Below, piece by piece: positions 51,482 through 59,590 of a DNA stretch of 64,000 bases. Source of the stretch: an uncultured Bacilli bacterium. Lineage in GTDB: Bacteria; Bacillota_I; Bacilli_A; RF39; UBA660. The stretch is taken from the NCBI GenBank assembly GCA_934099115.1, contig CAKOPK010000002.1, forward strand, positions 1-64,000. The letters run 5' to 3'. How positions within the stretch are numbered: the stretch's first letter is position 1; the number at the start of each line of letters is the position of its first letter. Both the position numbers and the translations under genes were made by a program. Below the pieces are notes generated by a model that was not told the DNA's origin, did no database searches, and worked only from the letters and a program-made list of their open reading frames with translations.

Positions 51482-53209
51482 TTAAGATACTATGTATGGG
51501 TCAGAAGCAGTTCCTGTTCCTGTTAATGCTACATCTGATTTTAGATTGATGACAGGTCTATAGCCATTTGGATCATCCACAAAAGGAGTACCAAGCATAC
51601 CATCAGCATAAATACAAAATACATGAGCATGACTTCCAAATTGAGCTGGAGTCATAGTTCTATGATACTGTCCATTATATAAATAGTAACTTGAGTTACT
51701 TTTTTCATATAATACTCCTCCAGCGTATGCTGCTTCATCTGCTGTGATTAATCCTACTGATGTGGCAAATCTATCTCTTGTGTCCGCACATTTAAAGGTT
51801 GGTGCTTTATTTACATACAGTCTATATTTTGCTGCATAATACGTTATTGTTGTGCCTGTACCACCACCTCCATTCATACTTGTTTCTTCAGTTGATGGTT
51901 GTCTATCATTGCAAAATGAGGCTCCTCCTCCTGTTGCTATATAATTTTCATAGTTCTTTAAATTATTATTATACCAGTTATCTAATTGGACTTTTAAAGT
52001 ACTGTCTGTTCCTCTTCCATGCACTTCGCCACTAGTGTACATATAACCTACATACATATTATCATTATAATTTGTATTAAAAGCACTGCTTCCTATTCCA
52101 GTTGTTTCTCCTGTTTGATCCGTTGTTGGTCCATTATAAATCATTCTTATTGTTCCATCGCCATTTATGCGAATGATTCTCCAATAGAAACCACCAAATT
52201 TTACCCAGTTATCTGTTGGTGCTCCAGCATAATAATAACTTGTTCCATAATCATCTTCGGCACTATAGATAGTTCCTGTTGTATCTGTTGTTAGTGTTGT
52301 ACTAAAATCTGTTCTAGTGCTTACTGTTTTACTTGCTATTATTTCTTGAACTGTTATTGCTTTATCAAAATACAAATAACAACTTGTCCCACTTTTAGTT
52401 AGATTATCAGCATAAAATCTTTTGCTATTAAAATCCCAACCAGGGATAGTTCCATTACTACAAGTACTCTTTTTTGTATTTAAAGCATATCCACTTTGTG
52501 GTATATCTTGTGTTTCTTTGTATGTTCCATCATCTTGTTTTATATAAGTGGCTAAGATATTGATATCTGCTTTAGCATTTCTTCCTTCTACTGATACTTC
52601 TCCATTAAATGTTCCACCTATATCTTCGTTTTGACTTGTTTCTAAGTTTGGATATTCTAATATTACATAATAATATTTTGTATCTCCATTTGCTGTTGCA
52701 GTTATAAATTCATCCCCTGCGATAGTTATTTTTGTTGAACTATTATTAGTTGTTATTTCTCCGGTAGAAATAACATCTCCTAAACTATCTATATTGGTTA
52801 GATTACATTCTTCATTAATTATTTGAGCTCCACTTACTACTTTTGTTTTTACTTCACAATTACTTTTTACATCAATACTTTGACTTGTTTTATATACTGT
52901 ATATTTTAGAGTTGTATTTAAAGAGTTTGTTCCTGTCCAGATTAGATTATAGGGTATTAATTCATTATTACCAGTAGCTGTTACTGTAATACTCGATACA
53001 TTCTTATGTCCTGGATATATACTTAAATCATTAAATTCTAGATTGCCTGTTACTGTTACTTTTGCTCCATTTATAGTTGCTGTTTTACCACTAGCTGTAG
53101 CTCCTTGTCCTCCTGATAAAAATTTAGAAGCAAAATATCCAAAAGATAATCCTCCAAATAATAACAATACACTTACTATAATTATTAATTTTTTATTCTT
53201 CTCTTTCAT
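51482..53209 (-). CDS. Exported surface protein with DUF6273-like C-terminal domain
   Basis: 575 residues. A signal or anchor helix is at about 7-28. Residues 35-205 are beta-rich with repeated Thr/Ser strands (TVTGNLEFNDLSIYPGHKNV, YYYVILEYPNLETSQNEDIG), which recalls TasA/camelysin-like fibre proteins. After a Cys-containing linker comes the domain shared with the 41360 gene (WVKFGGFYWRIIRINGDGTI, ending DPYIVS), near-identical over long stretches. AAGGGAG precedes the ATG. A matching promoter block lies upstream. No poly-G tract is present, so this copy is not switched the same way. The role is unknown; cell-surface location is inferred. Confidence 0.78.
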   Translation of the reverse strand: MKEKNKKLIIIVSVLLLFGGLSFGYFASKFLSGGQGATASGKTATINGAKVTVTGNLEFNDLSIYPGHKNVSSITVTATGNNELIPYNLIWTGTNSLNTTLKYTVYKTSQSIDVKSNCEVKTKVVSGAQIINEECNLTNIDSLGDVISTGEITTNNSSTKITIAGDEFITATANGDTKYYYVILEYPNLETSQNEDIGGTFNGEVSVEGRNAKADINILATYIKQDDGTYKETQDIPQSGYALNTKKSTCSNGTIPGWDFNSKRFYADNLTKSGTSCYLYFDKAITVQEIIASKTVSTRTDFSTTLTTDTTGTIYSAEDDYGTSYYYAGAPTDNWVKFGGFYWRIIRINGDGTIRMIYNGPTTDQTGETTGIGSSAFNTNYNDNMYVGYMYTSGEVHGRGTDSTLKVQLDNWYNNNLKNYENYIATGGGASFCNDRQPSTEETSMNGGGGTGTTITYYAAKYRLYVNKAPTFKCADTRDRFATSVGLITADEAAYAGGVLYEKSNSSYYLYNGQYHRTMTPAQFGSHAHVFCIYADGMLGTPFVDDPNGYRPVINLKSDVALTGTGTASDPYIVS

Positions 53210-53358
53210 TCTTATCTCCCTTTACTTTTCTAGATTATAATACATATATAATATATTTTCATTACGTTCGACAAAACTTGTCAAAACTTCTTTTTACACA
53301 AATTGGCTCTAATATATATAAAAGATAAATATCATATGCTTATCTATGTTATATTTCT

Positions 53359-53387
53359 ACTATACAATATTATTTAGTAAAAATCAA
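53359..53387 (-). promoter_or_regulatory. Promoter upstream of the 51482 surface protein gene
   Basis: -35 TTGATT (53382-53387), 17-base spacer, -10 TATAGT (53359-53364), sharing 19 identical bases with the 41360 paralogue promoter. The leader would be about 140 nt. Confidence 0.6.
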
Positions 53388-53409
53388 TATTTTTGTTACT
53401 ATTTACGTA

Positions 53410-54132
53410 CTAATTTATTTTTTCATATAACTTATCTATATCTATTTCTTGTATTTCAAAGTTTGTTCCTTGATCTCGCATAATTCCTCTTCTTTTTCCA
53501 GTTCTATATATATTTAAATGAAATACAATGCGTATTATTCCAGCATCTATTAAGTTTATAAATTCATTGAATGCTCTTTTTTTATAAATTTTAATATTAT
53601 TATATTTATAATATTCTATATAATCTTCTTTTTTAGTCCAGCTTTGAATAAAGACTAAATACTTAGGAATTTTATTATACTTAATTTTTAAGTTTTTAAA
53701 GTCCCAATAAGTTTTTTTCTCTAGTTTTAAATATGTTTTATCACTAATTACTAAGTAAATTCTCTCTTCTTCTTTATTTATATCTAATTTAAATAAATAA
53801 TCGTTTTTAGTAAGAGTATTACAATTAGCTTGCATAAAAGTATTTAATACTCTTTGTGTTTTTAAAACTTTATCATATTCTCCATACTTATCTTTTAAAC
53901 GTTTTAATTCATTATTTGTCTTTCCTTTTGGTATAGCACTAAATAAAGATATATAATCCATATTTGTTGTTTTAATACGAATATCTATATTTTCAAAATT
54001 AATATTCTTTCTTCTTAATAATACTTTAAATGTTTCTAAAGAGTCATTAACACCTCTTACCCTTTTTATATAATTTAACTCTTTTATTTCTAGAAATGCT
54101 TTATTTAATTCTTCTAATTCTATATAATTCAT
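53410..54132 (-). CDS. MvaI/BcnI-like restriction endonuclease family protein (orphan)
   Basis: 240 residues. The middle contains ENIDIRIKTTNMDYISLFSA, fitting the D/E-x-K type core of PD-(D/E)xK nucleases, and an LFTK-like segment. The C-terminal half has KYLVFIQSWTKKEDYIEYY, FINLIDAGIIRIVFHLNIY and RGIMRDQGTNFEIQEIDIDK followed by LYEKI. This is the order and spacing I associate with the MvaI/BcnI family, in which the last block is a conserved H/QGT-F-I motif. No DNA methyltransferase gene is adjacent, so it is an orphan. It may be a solitary nuclease, a domesticated DNA-binding protein or defence remnant. A hairpin covers its ribosome-binding region. Confidence 0.6.
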   Translation of the reverse strand: MNYIELEELNKAFLEIKELNYIKRVRGVNDSLETFKVLLRRKNINFENIDIRIKTTNMDYISLFSAIPKGKTNNELKRLKDKYGEYDKVLKTQRVLNTFMQANCNTLTKNDYLFKLDINKEEERIYLVISDKTYLKLEKKTYWDFKNLKIKYNKIPKYLVFIQSWTKKEDYIEYYKYNNIKIYKKRAFNEFINLIDAGIIRIVFHLNIYRTGKRRGIMRDQGTNFEIQEIDIDKLYEKIN

Positions 54133-54134
54133 AA

Positions 54135-54165
54135 AACCACCATCCCCTGTAGAAGAATGGTGGTT
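54135..54165 (-). promoter_or_regulatory. Hairpin over the ribosome-binding region of the nuclease-like gene
   Basis: Perfect 9-bp arms AACCACCAT and ATGGTGGTT with a 13-base loop lie two bases before the ATG at 54132. The GGTGG in the 3' arm, or GGGG at the loop edge, is the only ribosome-binding candidate, so the stem could hide it. Upstream to 54310 no gene is visible. Confidence 0.6.
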
Positions 54166-54309
54166 ATAATAACATATAAGATAAGCAATATATGTCGAAT
54201 TATGAAATAAAGATATAATTTTTTAAAAGCTTAATTCATATAGTCTTATTATGGCTTTTAGATTATTAGTTTTAGCAGCACATCAATTACTTGATATCTA
54301 TATTTTGTT

Positions 54310-54335
54310 TAAAAAAGAGAAGTTTTCAACTTCTC
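54310..54335 (-). terminator. Terminator of the thioredoxin-like gene
   Basis: GAGAAG-TTGAAAA-CTTCTC followed by TTTTTT on the minus strand. Confidence 0.8.
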
Positions 54336-54341
54336 AATTTA

Positions 54342-54899
54342 TTATAAGTATTTCTCAAATAGGGTTGTAATTGTTGCTTCATCACGATAGCCAACAAAAC
54401 CATCAACCATCTTACCATCTTTGATGACTACTACGATTGGAGTATATCCTCCTTCTTTTAGTAGACTTCCATAAGTTCCTTTATTACCATTTATAGTTGT
54501 TTCTAAGTCTAATTTATCAAATAGGTCTGCAAAATCAGTTTGCCATGAACTTGATAATGGTAAATAATTTACTGTTAAGTTTTTATTTGCTATTACTTTA
54601 TTTAATTCTGGTACTAATTTTACACATACACTACATGTTGAACGACCAATATATAATATTTGAGTTCCTTTTTGGTCAAATAATTTGGCTGCTTCACTAC
54701 CTTTTATTTCTTTCATTTTGCTTACATCATAAGTTGATGAGCTATCACTACTAGTTGTAGTACTATTATTTGATTTAGTTGTACCATTCTTAAAATATAG
54801 GCCCATTACTAATAGTATTATTACTATAAAGCCTAAAACTACTGTAAATGTTAAATTACGAATTTTTGTTTCTAGTGTTTCGATATCTTCTTTTTTCAT
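54342..54899 (-). CDS. Membrane-anchored thioredoxin-like protein
   Basis: 185 residues with one N-terminal membrane helix (about 16-36), a Thr/Ser-rich spacer and an external thioredoxin fold. The active site GRSTCSVCVKLVPELNK at about 83 gives a CxxC pair (Cys-Ser-Val-Cys). The closing GGYTPIVVVIKDGKMVDGFV, then GYR, matches the cis-Pro strand region. It would handle disulphides outside the membrane, in the manner of bacteriocin-accessory (PedC-like) thioredoxins. Cys-bearing surface proteins encoded nearby are possible substrates, which is inference. Confidence 0.82.
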   Translation of the reverse strand: MKKEDIETLETKIRNLTFTVVLGFIVIILLVMGLYFKNGTTKSNNSTTTSSDSSSTYDVSKMKEIKGSEAAKLFDQKGTQILYIGRSTCSVCVKLVPELNKVIANKNLTVNYLPLSSSWQTDFADLFDKLDLETTINGNKGTYGSLLKEGGYTPIVVVIKDGKMVDGFVGYRDEATITTLFEKYL

Positions 54900-54956
54900 A
54901 TTTACCTCTTTTCTTGCAGATTATTATATAACTTCTTTTAGAAAAAATCAAGTATT

Positions 54957-55334
54957 CTAATCTACTAAAGTAGCTACTACTTTATTCTCTTCTTCTGTAT
55001 ATTCTAATTTTATTTTACTATCATTATAACTTTTTTTATTATCGGTAGGATTTGTTAATAATCCCTCTTGATTCGTAGTTAAATAACCAGCATCAATTAA
55101 ATCACTTACCCGAATAAAGTTTGTACTTGCTTCATCAAATAACTCTAAATGGAGTGAAGCATAATCTTCTGCTTGGATTTCAATTAACTTTTTAAATTCA
55201 TTGATATCACTTGTATTATCTCTTGCAAAAGCATAACTTGTTTTATTAATGGTGATAAATGCTACTACTCCTAAAAGCATTACTATTACAAATATTTCTA
55301 TTTTGGTATAACCATATTTATTTAATTTTTTCAA
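54957..55334 (-). CDS. Type IV pseudopilin-like protein
   Basis: 125 residues. The N-terminus KKLNKYGYTKIEIFVIVMLL followed by GVVAFI has the prepilin form: short basic leader, Gly, hydrophobic helix with an acidic residue (Glu) five after the Gly. The usual GFTLIE is replaced by GYTKIE. The remainder is a small acidic external domain. No pilus assembly genes are visible here, so it may work with a system elsewhere or be a solitary anchor. The prepilin peptidase needed for processing is also not seen. Confidence 0.7.
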   Translation of the reverse strand: MKKLNKYGYTKIEIFVIVMLLGVVAFITINKTSYAFARDNTSDINEFKKLIEIQAEDYASLHLELFDEASTNFIRVSDLIDAGYLTTNQEGLLTNPTDNKKSYNDSKIKLEYTEEENKVVATLVD

Positions 55335-55421
55335 TATTATCCATCCTTTACTTCATACACTTAAAAGTATATCACAAAGATTATATTCTAGAAAGAAGAA
55401 ATAAATAAATATTTTAATCTT

Positions 55422-55910
55422 TTACATTTCGTTACTATTATTTAACACTTGGTAGGCATTTACTAAATCTAGAAGACTATAACTAGCATTCGCAGGACTA
55501 GTGCTTGGTAAACATATACTTTCTATATTTAGTTTATCTTTTAAATAGCGATTATAAAGAGTACTTGCTTTTTTGCCATTTAAATATATTTTCTTAACAT
55601 GGGTTTCTTTTATTATTTTAGATATATTATTTATTTTTACATTCTTAATACTAGCATCACTAGATCCTAAAATATCACAACTTGCTATAACATCAAATAA
55701 GGCAATGTGATGCTTATTTAAGAAAGATTTCTTTTCTAGAATTGTTTCACCAATTGATTCTTTGTAAACTAAAGACAAAACTTTCCAAAAACGATTTTGG
55801 GGATGAGCATAATAAAAGCCTTCTATTCTAGATTTTACACTGGGCATAGACCCTAATATTAAAATTTCAGAATTTTCATTATAAAATGGTTCTATGGTAT
55901 GTTTAATCAT
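55422..55910 (-). CDS. DNA-deoxyinosine glycosylase, UDG family 6
   Basis: 162 residues of the uracil-DNA glycosylase superfamily. Motif 1 is ILILGSMPSVKSRIEGFYYAHPQNRFWKV in outline, where the GSMPS and HPQNRFW blocks are typical of hypoxanthine-DNA glycosylase rather than uracil enzymes. ALFDVIASCDILGSSDASIK follows, and motif 2 is near CLPSTSPANASYS. It would remove deaminated adenine (hypoxanthine) from DNA. Assigned to family 6 from these motifs. Confidence 0.88.
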   Translation of the reverse strand: MIKHTIEPFYNENSEILILGSMPSVKSRIEGFYYAHPQNRFWKVLSLVYKESIGETILEKKSFLNKHHIALFDVIASCDILGSSDASIKNVKINNISKIIKETHVKKIYLNGKKASTLYNRYLKDKLNIESICLPSTSPANASYSLLDLVNAYQVLNNSNEM

Positions 55911-55925
55911 ATTTAAAAAGATAAG

Positions 55926-56813
55926 TTAATCCTTATCTTTCATAGCCTCCTTTAGGGTTGTTCCAAACGTTGCAATATTACTTAGTTCTGCAGGAATAAT
56001 TAATTTTGTTGCTTGGCCATTTGCTAATGTTTCTAAGGCTTCATAACTCTTTAGAGCTAGAATTGTTTTATCTGCTTTTGCTTCTCTTAATAATTCAATT
56101 CCTTTTGCTTCTGCTTCTTTGATTTTAAGTAATGCTTCTGCTTCACCTTCCGCTATCTTAATTTGACTTTCTTTTTCTGCTTCTGCTCTTAAGATAGCAC
56201 TTTCTTTTTCTCCTTCGGCGATTAAAACGCTTGATTTTTTCTCTCCTTCTGCTTGAAGTATTTTTTCACGTCTTTCTCTTTCAGCTCGCATTTGCTTTTC
56301 CATTGCTTCTTGAATATCTCTTGGTGGTAAAATATTTTTTACCTCTACTCTATTTACTTTAATTCCCCATGGGTCTGTTGCTTCGTCTAAAATAGAACGC
56401 ATTTTGCCATTAATAATATCACGGCTTGTTAAAGTTTGGTCTAACTCTAATTCACCAATAATATTTCTTAGAGTAGTTGCCGTTAGATTTTCAATAGCAC
56501 TTACTGGCATATCTACACCATAAGTATATAATTTAGGGTCTGTTATTTGATAGTATACTACTGTATCAATTTGCATTGTTACATTATCTTTTGTTATAAC
56601 TGGTTGGGGGTCAAAATCTTTAACTGTTTCTTTTAAACTTACTACTTTAGATATACGATCAATAAATGGTATTTTAAAATGTAAGCCATTATTCCATGTT
56701 ACATAATAACTTCCTAATCTTTCTATTACATAAGATTTTGCTTGTGGTACTATTTTAATATTAGGAATTATTAAAATAATAATTAAAATTAAAATTGCTA
56801 TAAAAAACTCCAT
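55926..56813 (-). CDS. SPFH/stomatin family protein (QmcA-like)
   Basis: 295 residues with an N-terminal membrane helix (about 2-20) and an SPFH/band 7 domain (VIERLGSYYVTWNNGLHFKI; DNVTMQIDTVVYYQITDPKL). A long Ala/Glu/Lys coiled coil follows (EKESAILRAEAEKESQIKIA). Such proteins build oligomeric membrane assemblies that scaffold or regulate proteases and lipids. Its start shares a base with the end of nfeD, the usual partner, so the two act together. Confidence 0.93.
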   Translation of the reverse strand: MEFFIAILILIIILIIPNIKIVPQAKSYVIERLGSYYVTWNNGLHFKIPFIDRISKVVSLKETVKDFDPQPVITKDNVTMQIDTVVYYQITDPKLYTYGVDMPVSAIENLTATTLRNIIGELELDQTLTSRDIINGKMRSILDEATDPWGIKVNRVEVKNILPPRDIQEAMEKQMRAERERREKILQAEGEKKSSVLIAEGEKESAILRAEAEKESQIKIAEGEAEALLKIKEAEAKGIELLREAKADKTILALKSYEALETLANGQATKLIIPAELSNIATFGTTLKEAMKDKD

Positions 56814-57232
56814 TATACTCTTTCCTTTCTCACTTTTAATTTTACTCCATCGATGGCATCTATTATTACAAAAGTACCTACTGGAATACTTGTATTACTA
56901 ATTGCACTCCAAGTTTTTCCATCTACTTTTACTTCGCCAACTATTTCTTTATCTATTTTCTCTGTAACTAACCCTCGCATTCCAATAACTCTATCCGTAT
57001 TTGTTCTTTCTGATTTTACTTTTAATTTATGTACTAAGAATGGTCTTGTTAGAAGCATTAAAATGGTTCCAACTGTTACAAAAACACCAAATTCTATATA
57101 AAATGACTTTATAAAGAAAGATAATAATAAACTGATTAGACCACTTATAATAAACCAAATACTTACTAAATTAATAGTTATCGCTTCTATTACTGCTAAG
57201 AGAAAAATAATAATTAACCAAGTTATCCACAT
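56813..57232 (-). CDS. NfeD-like membrane protein
   Basis: 139 residues: three membrane helices over about 1-75, then an OB-fold domain (GMRGLVTEKIDKEIVGEVKV, GKTWSAIS, PVGTFVIIDAIDGVKLKV). This is the short NfeD1b type without the ClpP-like protease domain. It is translationally coupled to the SPFH gene and driven by its own promoter, and forms with it a membrane complex. Confidence 0.92.
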   Translation of the reverse strand: MWITWLIIIFLLAVIEAITINLVSIWFIISGLISLLLSFFIKSFYIEFGVFVTVGTILMLLTRPFLVHKLKVKSERTNTDRVIGMRGLVTEKIDKEIVGEVKVDGKTWSAISNTSIPVGTFVIIDAIDGVKLKVRKERV

Positions 57233-57251
57233 AATATCACCACCTATTTAA

Positions 57252-57280
57252 ATTATACGAAATATAGGGAGAAAATGCAA
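57252..57280 (-). promoter_or_regulatory. Promoter of nfeD-SPFH
   Basis: -35 TTGCAT (57275-57280), 17-base spacer, -10 TATAAT (57252-57257). A plus-strand extended -10, TGATATAAT, at 57311-57319 would serve the divergent GH3-like gene. Confidence 0.7.
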
Positions 57281-57335
57281 TGTTCTTTTATTCTATAAAC
57301 TAATTATTTATGATATAATTTTAGTGGTGATATAT

Positions 57336-58370
57336 ATGTTAGGAAACTTATTAATTGTAGGTTTAACTACTACAGATGAAGAAATATTAAAAAAATTAAT
57401 CTTAGATTGTCATGTTGGTGGTGTTACTCTTTATAGCAAGAATTATCGTACTTATCAAGATATGATTACTCTTATTAATAAGATTAGGTGTCTTAGTAGA
57501 GAAGCTAAGTATGATATACTAATATGTATTGATCAAGAAGGTTATCGTGTTAATCGTTTGCCAAAAGATATCCATAATTTAAATAGTCCTTATTCTTTTC
57601 ATACGAATCCTCTATGTATTCAAGAATATGCTTTCATAACCGGTAGTATCTTAAAAGCTTCTGGTATTCATTTAAATTTTGCTCCTGTATTAGATATTAA
57701 AAGATTTCCTGATAATCATCCAATTGGAGACCGTTCTTTTGGTGATAATCCTACTACCGTAAGTAAAAATGGTCAAATTTATTATCAGACATTAAAAGAA
57801 ACAGGAATTATTCCTGTTGTAAAACATTTTCCGGGACATGGAGCTACTTCTTTTAATAGTCATCATTTTTTACCAATTATTTTTAATAAGAAAAGATTAT
57901 TTAAAGAAGATATAATTCCTTTTAAAGATGCTATAGATAATCAAATAGATGCTATTATGATTGGACATCTTATTGCCCCCTCTTTTTCTCTTACTCCTGC
58001 TTCTTTATCTTCTAAAGTTGTAGCTTATTTAGAAAGTAATATGCATTTTAAAGGTGTTATTATAACAGATGATTTAGATATGGGTGTTTTAAAATTTATA
58101 CCTAAATCTCTTTTATTTAAGAGGGCTATTAATAGTGGGGCTAATTTAATTACTGTTAAATATACTGATTCTTTTTTTAAAGATTATCAAAAATTAATTA
58201 CTATGTATCAAAAGAATAAAGTTAAGAAAGAGAATGTTTTAAATTCCTTAGATAAACTAGATAAGATGAAAAAGAAATATAAAGTAAATAATAAACCTAT
58301 TACTAGTGATTTAGATATTGTAGAATATAATGAAAGAATCGATGCTTTAAATCATAAAGATTTATCTTAG
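57336..58370 (+). CDS. Glycoside hydrolase family 3-like protein (NagZ-type, altered active site)
   Basis: About 344 residues of the GH3 N-terminal barrel. Family motifs are present but altered: CIDQEGYRVNRLP (family DQEGGRV), DRSFGDNP, VKHFPGHGATSFNSHHFLPI and VIITDDLDMGVLKF, which keeps the nucleophile Asp region. The dyad usually written D-S-H in NagZ enzymes reads N-S-H here, and the preceding GHGDT is GHGAT. So either activity is changed or the protein uses other residues. NagZ enzymes release N-acetylglucosamine from muropeptides. The start at 57336 follows GTGGTGAT. Its end overlaps the convergent M23 gene by nine bases. Confidence 0.82.
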   Translation: MLGNLLIVGLTTTDEEILKKLILDCHVGGVTLYSKNYRTYQDMITLINKIRCLSREAKYDILICIDQEGYRVNRLPKDIHNLNSPYSFHTNPLCIQEYAFITGSILKASGIHLNFAPVLDIKRFPDNHPIGDRSFGDNPTTVSKNGQIYYQTLKETGIIPVVKHFPGHGATSFNSHHFLPIIFNKKRLFKEDIIPFKDAIDNQIDAIMIGHLIAPSFSLTPASLSSKVVAYLESNMHFKGVIITDDLDMGVLKFIPKSLLFKRAINSGANLITVKYTDSFFKDYQKLITMYQKNKVKKENVLNSLDKLDKMKKKYKVNNKPITSDLDIVEYNERIDALNHKDLS

Positions 58371-59093
58371 CTTTAATAATTTTTGCCAAGTATACATTCT
58401 AGCAGTTACTTTACCATCTTGATATGAGGCTTTTAAACCAACATCTTTTTGGTATTTTTTTATTGCTTGTTTCATATCATTGCCAAATTTGCCATCAACG
58501 CCATATTTACCTAGATTATAACCTAAGGATTGTAAATAAACTTGTAGAGGTCTTACTGCAGCATGATGCCAACCAATAGATGTTGATAGTGTTGGAGTTT
58601 TAGCTAAAGTAATTGGGCCTGGTTTTCCATCTACGGGAACACCAATTGCTTTTTGTAAGTCTTTTACAAAAGTAGTAAAGGTATTATTAAATGGACTTTC
58701 TTCTGTTAAAAAAGGAAGTGGGTCTTGATATCCTTTGTTATAAATAGCAAAATGTAAACAATAATTGGTAGCATTTCCTGATTTTCCCATTCTTGCTATA
58801 ACAGTACCTTTAGCTACTTGTTCTCCTTTTTTTACTTTTATACTATGTGGTGCTAAATGAAAATAGCGATGTTCAATACCATTTGTAAGAATAGATATCC
58901 AATATCCTCCATTTGGATCATAACCAACATATTTTACTGTGCCACTCGCCATGGAGACGATATTATCTACTCCCTTTGGGCCTATTAAATCCATACCATT
59001 ATGGGAACTTCTATTTTCATTTCTGGTTTTATAATCACTGGTTAAATAATGAATTCCACTTGCTAAAACTTTATTTTTAACTTCTAGTTTCAT
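58362..59093 (-). CDS. M23 family peptidoglycan hydrolase with peptidoglycan-binding domain
   Basis: About 243 residues. The M23/LytM domain spans roughly 15-125 with SSHNGMDLIG (zinc His and Asp), HRYFHLAPHSIKVKKGEQVA and KSGNATNYCLHFAIYN. The last is normally HxH; here the first His is Cys. A peptidoglycan-binding domain follows (about 165-240: LQSLGYNLGKYGVDGKFGND, MKQAIKKYQKDVGL). No signal peptide, as in phage endolysins released through a holin. The ATG at 59093 has GGAGG; it overlaps the holin gene end by 17 bases. It makes a holin-endolysin pair, though catalytic competence is uncertain. Confidence 0.85.
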   Translation of the reverse strand: MKLEVKNKVLASGIHYLTSDYKTRNENRSSHNGMDLIGPKGVDNIVSMASGTVKYVGYDPNGGYWISILTNGIEHRYFHLAPHSIKVKKGEQVAKGTVIARMGKSGNATNYCLHFAIYNKGYQDPLPFLTEESPFNNTFTTFVKDLQKAIGVPVDGKPGPITLAKTPTLSTSIGWHHAAVRPLQVYLQSLGYNLGKYGVDGKFGNDMKQAIKKYQKDVGLKASYQDGKVTARMYTWQKLLKLR

Positions 59094-59511
59094 CTTTTTC
59101 CTCCTTTTCATCTTTGGTTGTTTCTCTTAAAGCTTCTAGAGCATCAATCAATTTTTTGGGTAAAGGAAGACCCATACTACCCCAGTTTTCCATGATAGAA
59201 ATTCCTTCATTGGCGATAAAGAAATAAATCACTAAAGGTCTTATAGCAGTCGTATTCATAATAATATCCATTCCTGAACTTAGTATTACAATTGAGATAT
59301 ATCCTATTTTTTTAATAATACCTTGGGCTCCTATTTTACTATTTAGTTTTCCACTATAAATAGCTTTACATATACCTGTTATATAATCAATTCCAATAAA
59401 TATTAATAGTATAATAAATGCTGTATCTAACCTGCCAAATATATAGGCAATATCACTTAATATTAAACTACTAACTATATTAAATAACATTTTAATATTC
59501 ATATTGTTCAC
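59077..59511 (-). CDS. Phage holin family protein
   Basis: 144 residues with about three membrane helices. The pattern IGIDYITGICKAIYSGKLNS, SKIGAQGIIKKIGYISIVIL and FIANEGISIMENWGSMGLPL fits the toxin-secretion/phage lysis holin family (phi-LC3/Cph1-type). It would permeabilise the membrane so that the endolysin encoded directly after it can reach the wall. No other phage structural genes are near, so this may be a phage relic or a domesticated lysis or secretion cassette. Confidence 0.9.
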   Translation of the reverse strand: MNNMNIKMLFNIVSSLILSDIAYIFGRLDTAFIILLIFIGIDYITGICKAIYSGKLNSKIGAQGIIKKIGYISIVILSSGMDIIMNTTAIRPLVIYFFIANEGISIMENWGSMGLPLPKKLIDALEALRETTKDEKEEKDETRS

Positions 59512-59551
59512 CCACTATATTAGATGTTAAAAGGCACTCTACTTTCACTAG

Positions 59552-59587
59552 AAAAAGAAAAAGTTTTAGAAAAAAATCTAAAACTTT
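59552..59587 (-). terminator. Terminator of the 59591 gene
   Basis: AAAGTTTTAGA/TCTAAAACTTT 11-bp arms with a T-rich loop and TTC-TTTTTC tail on the minus strand, directly after the gene. Confidence 0.85.
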
Positions 59588-59590
59588 GGG

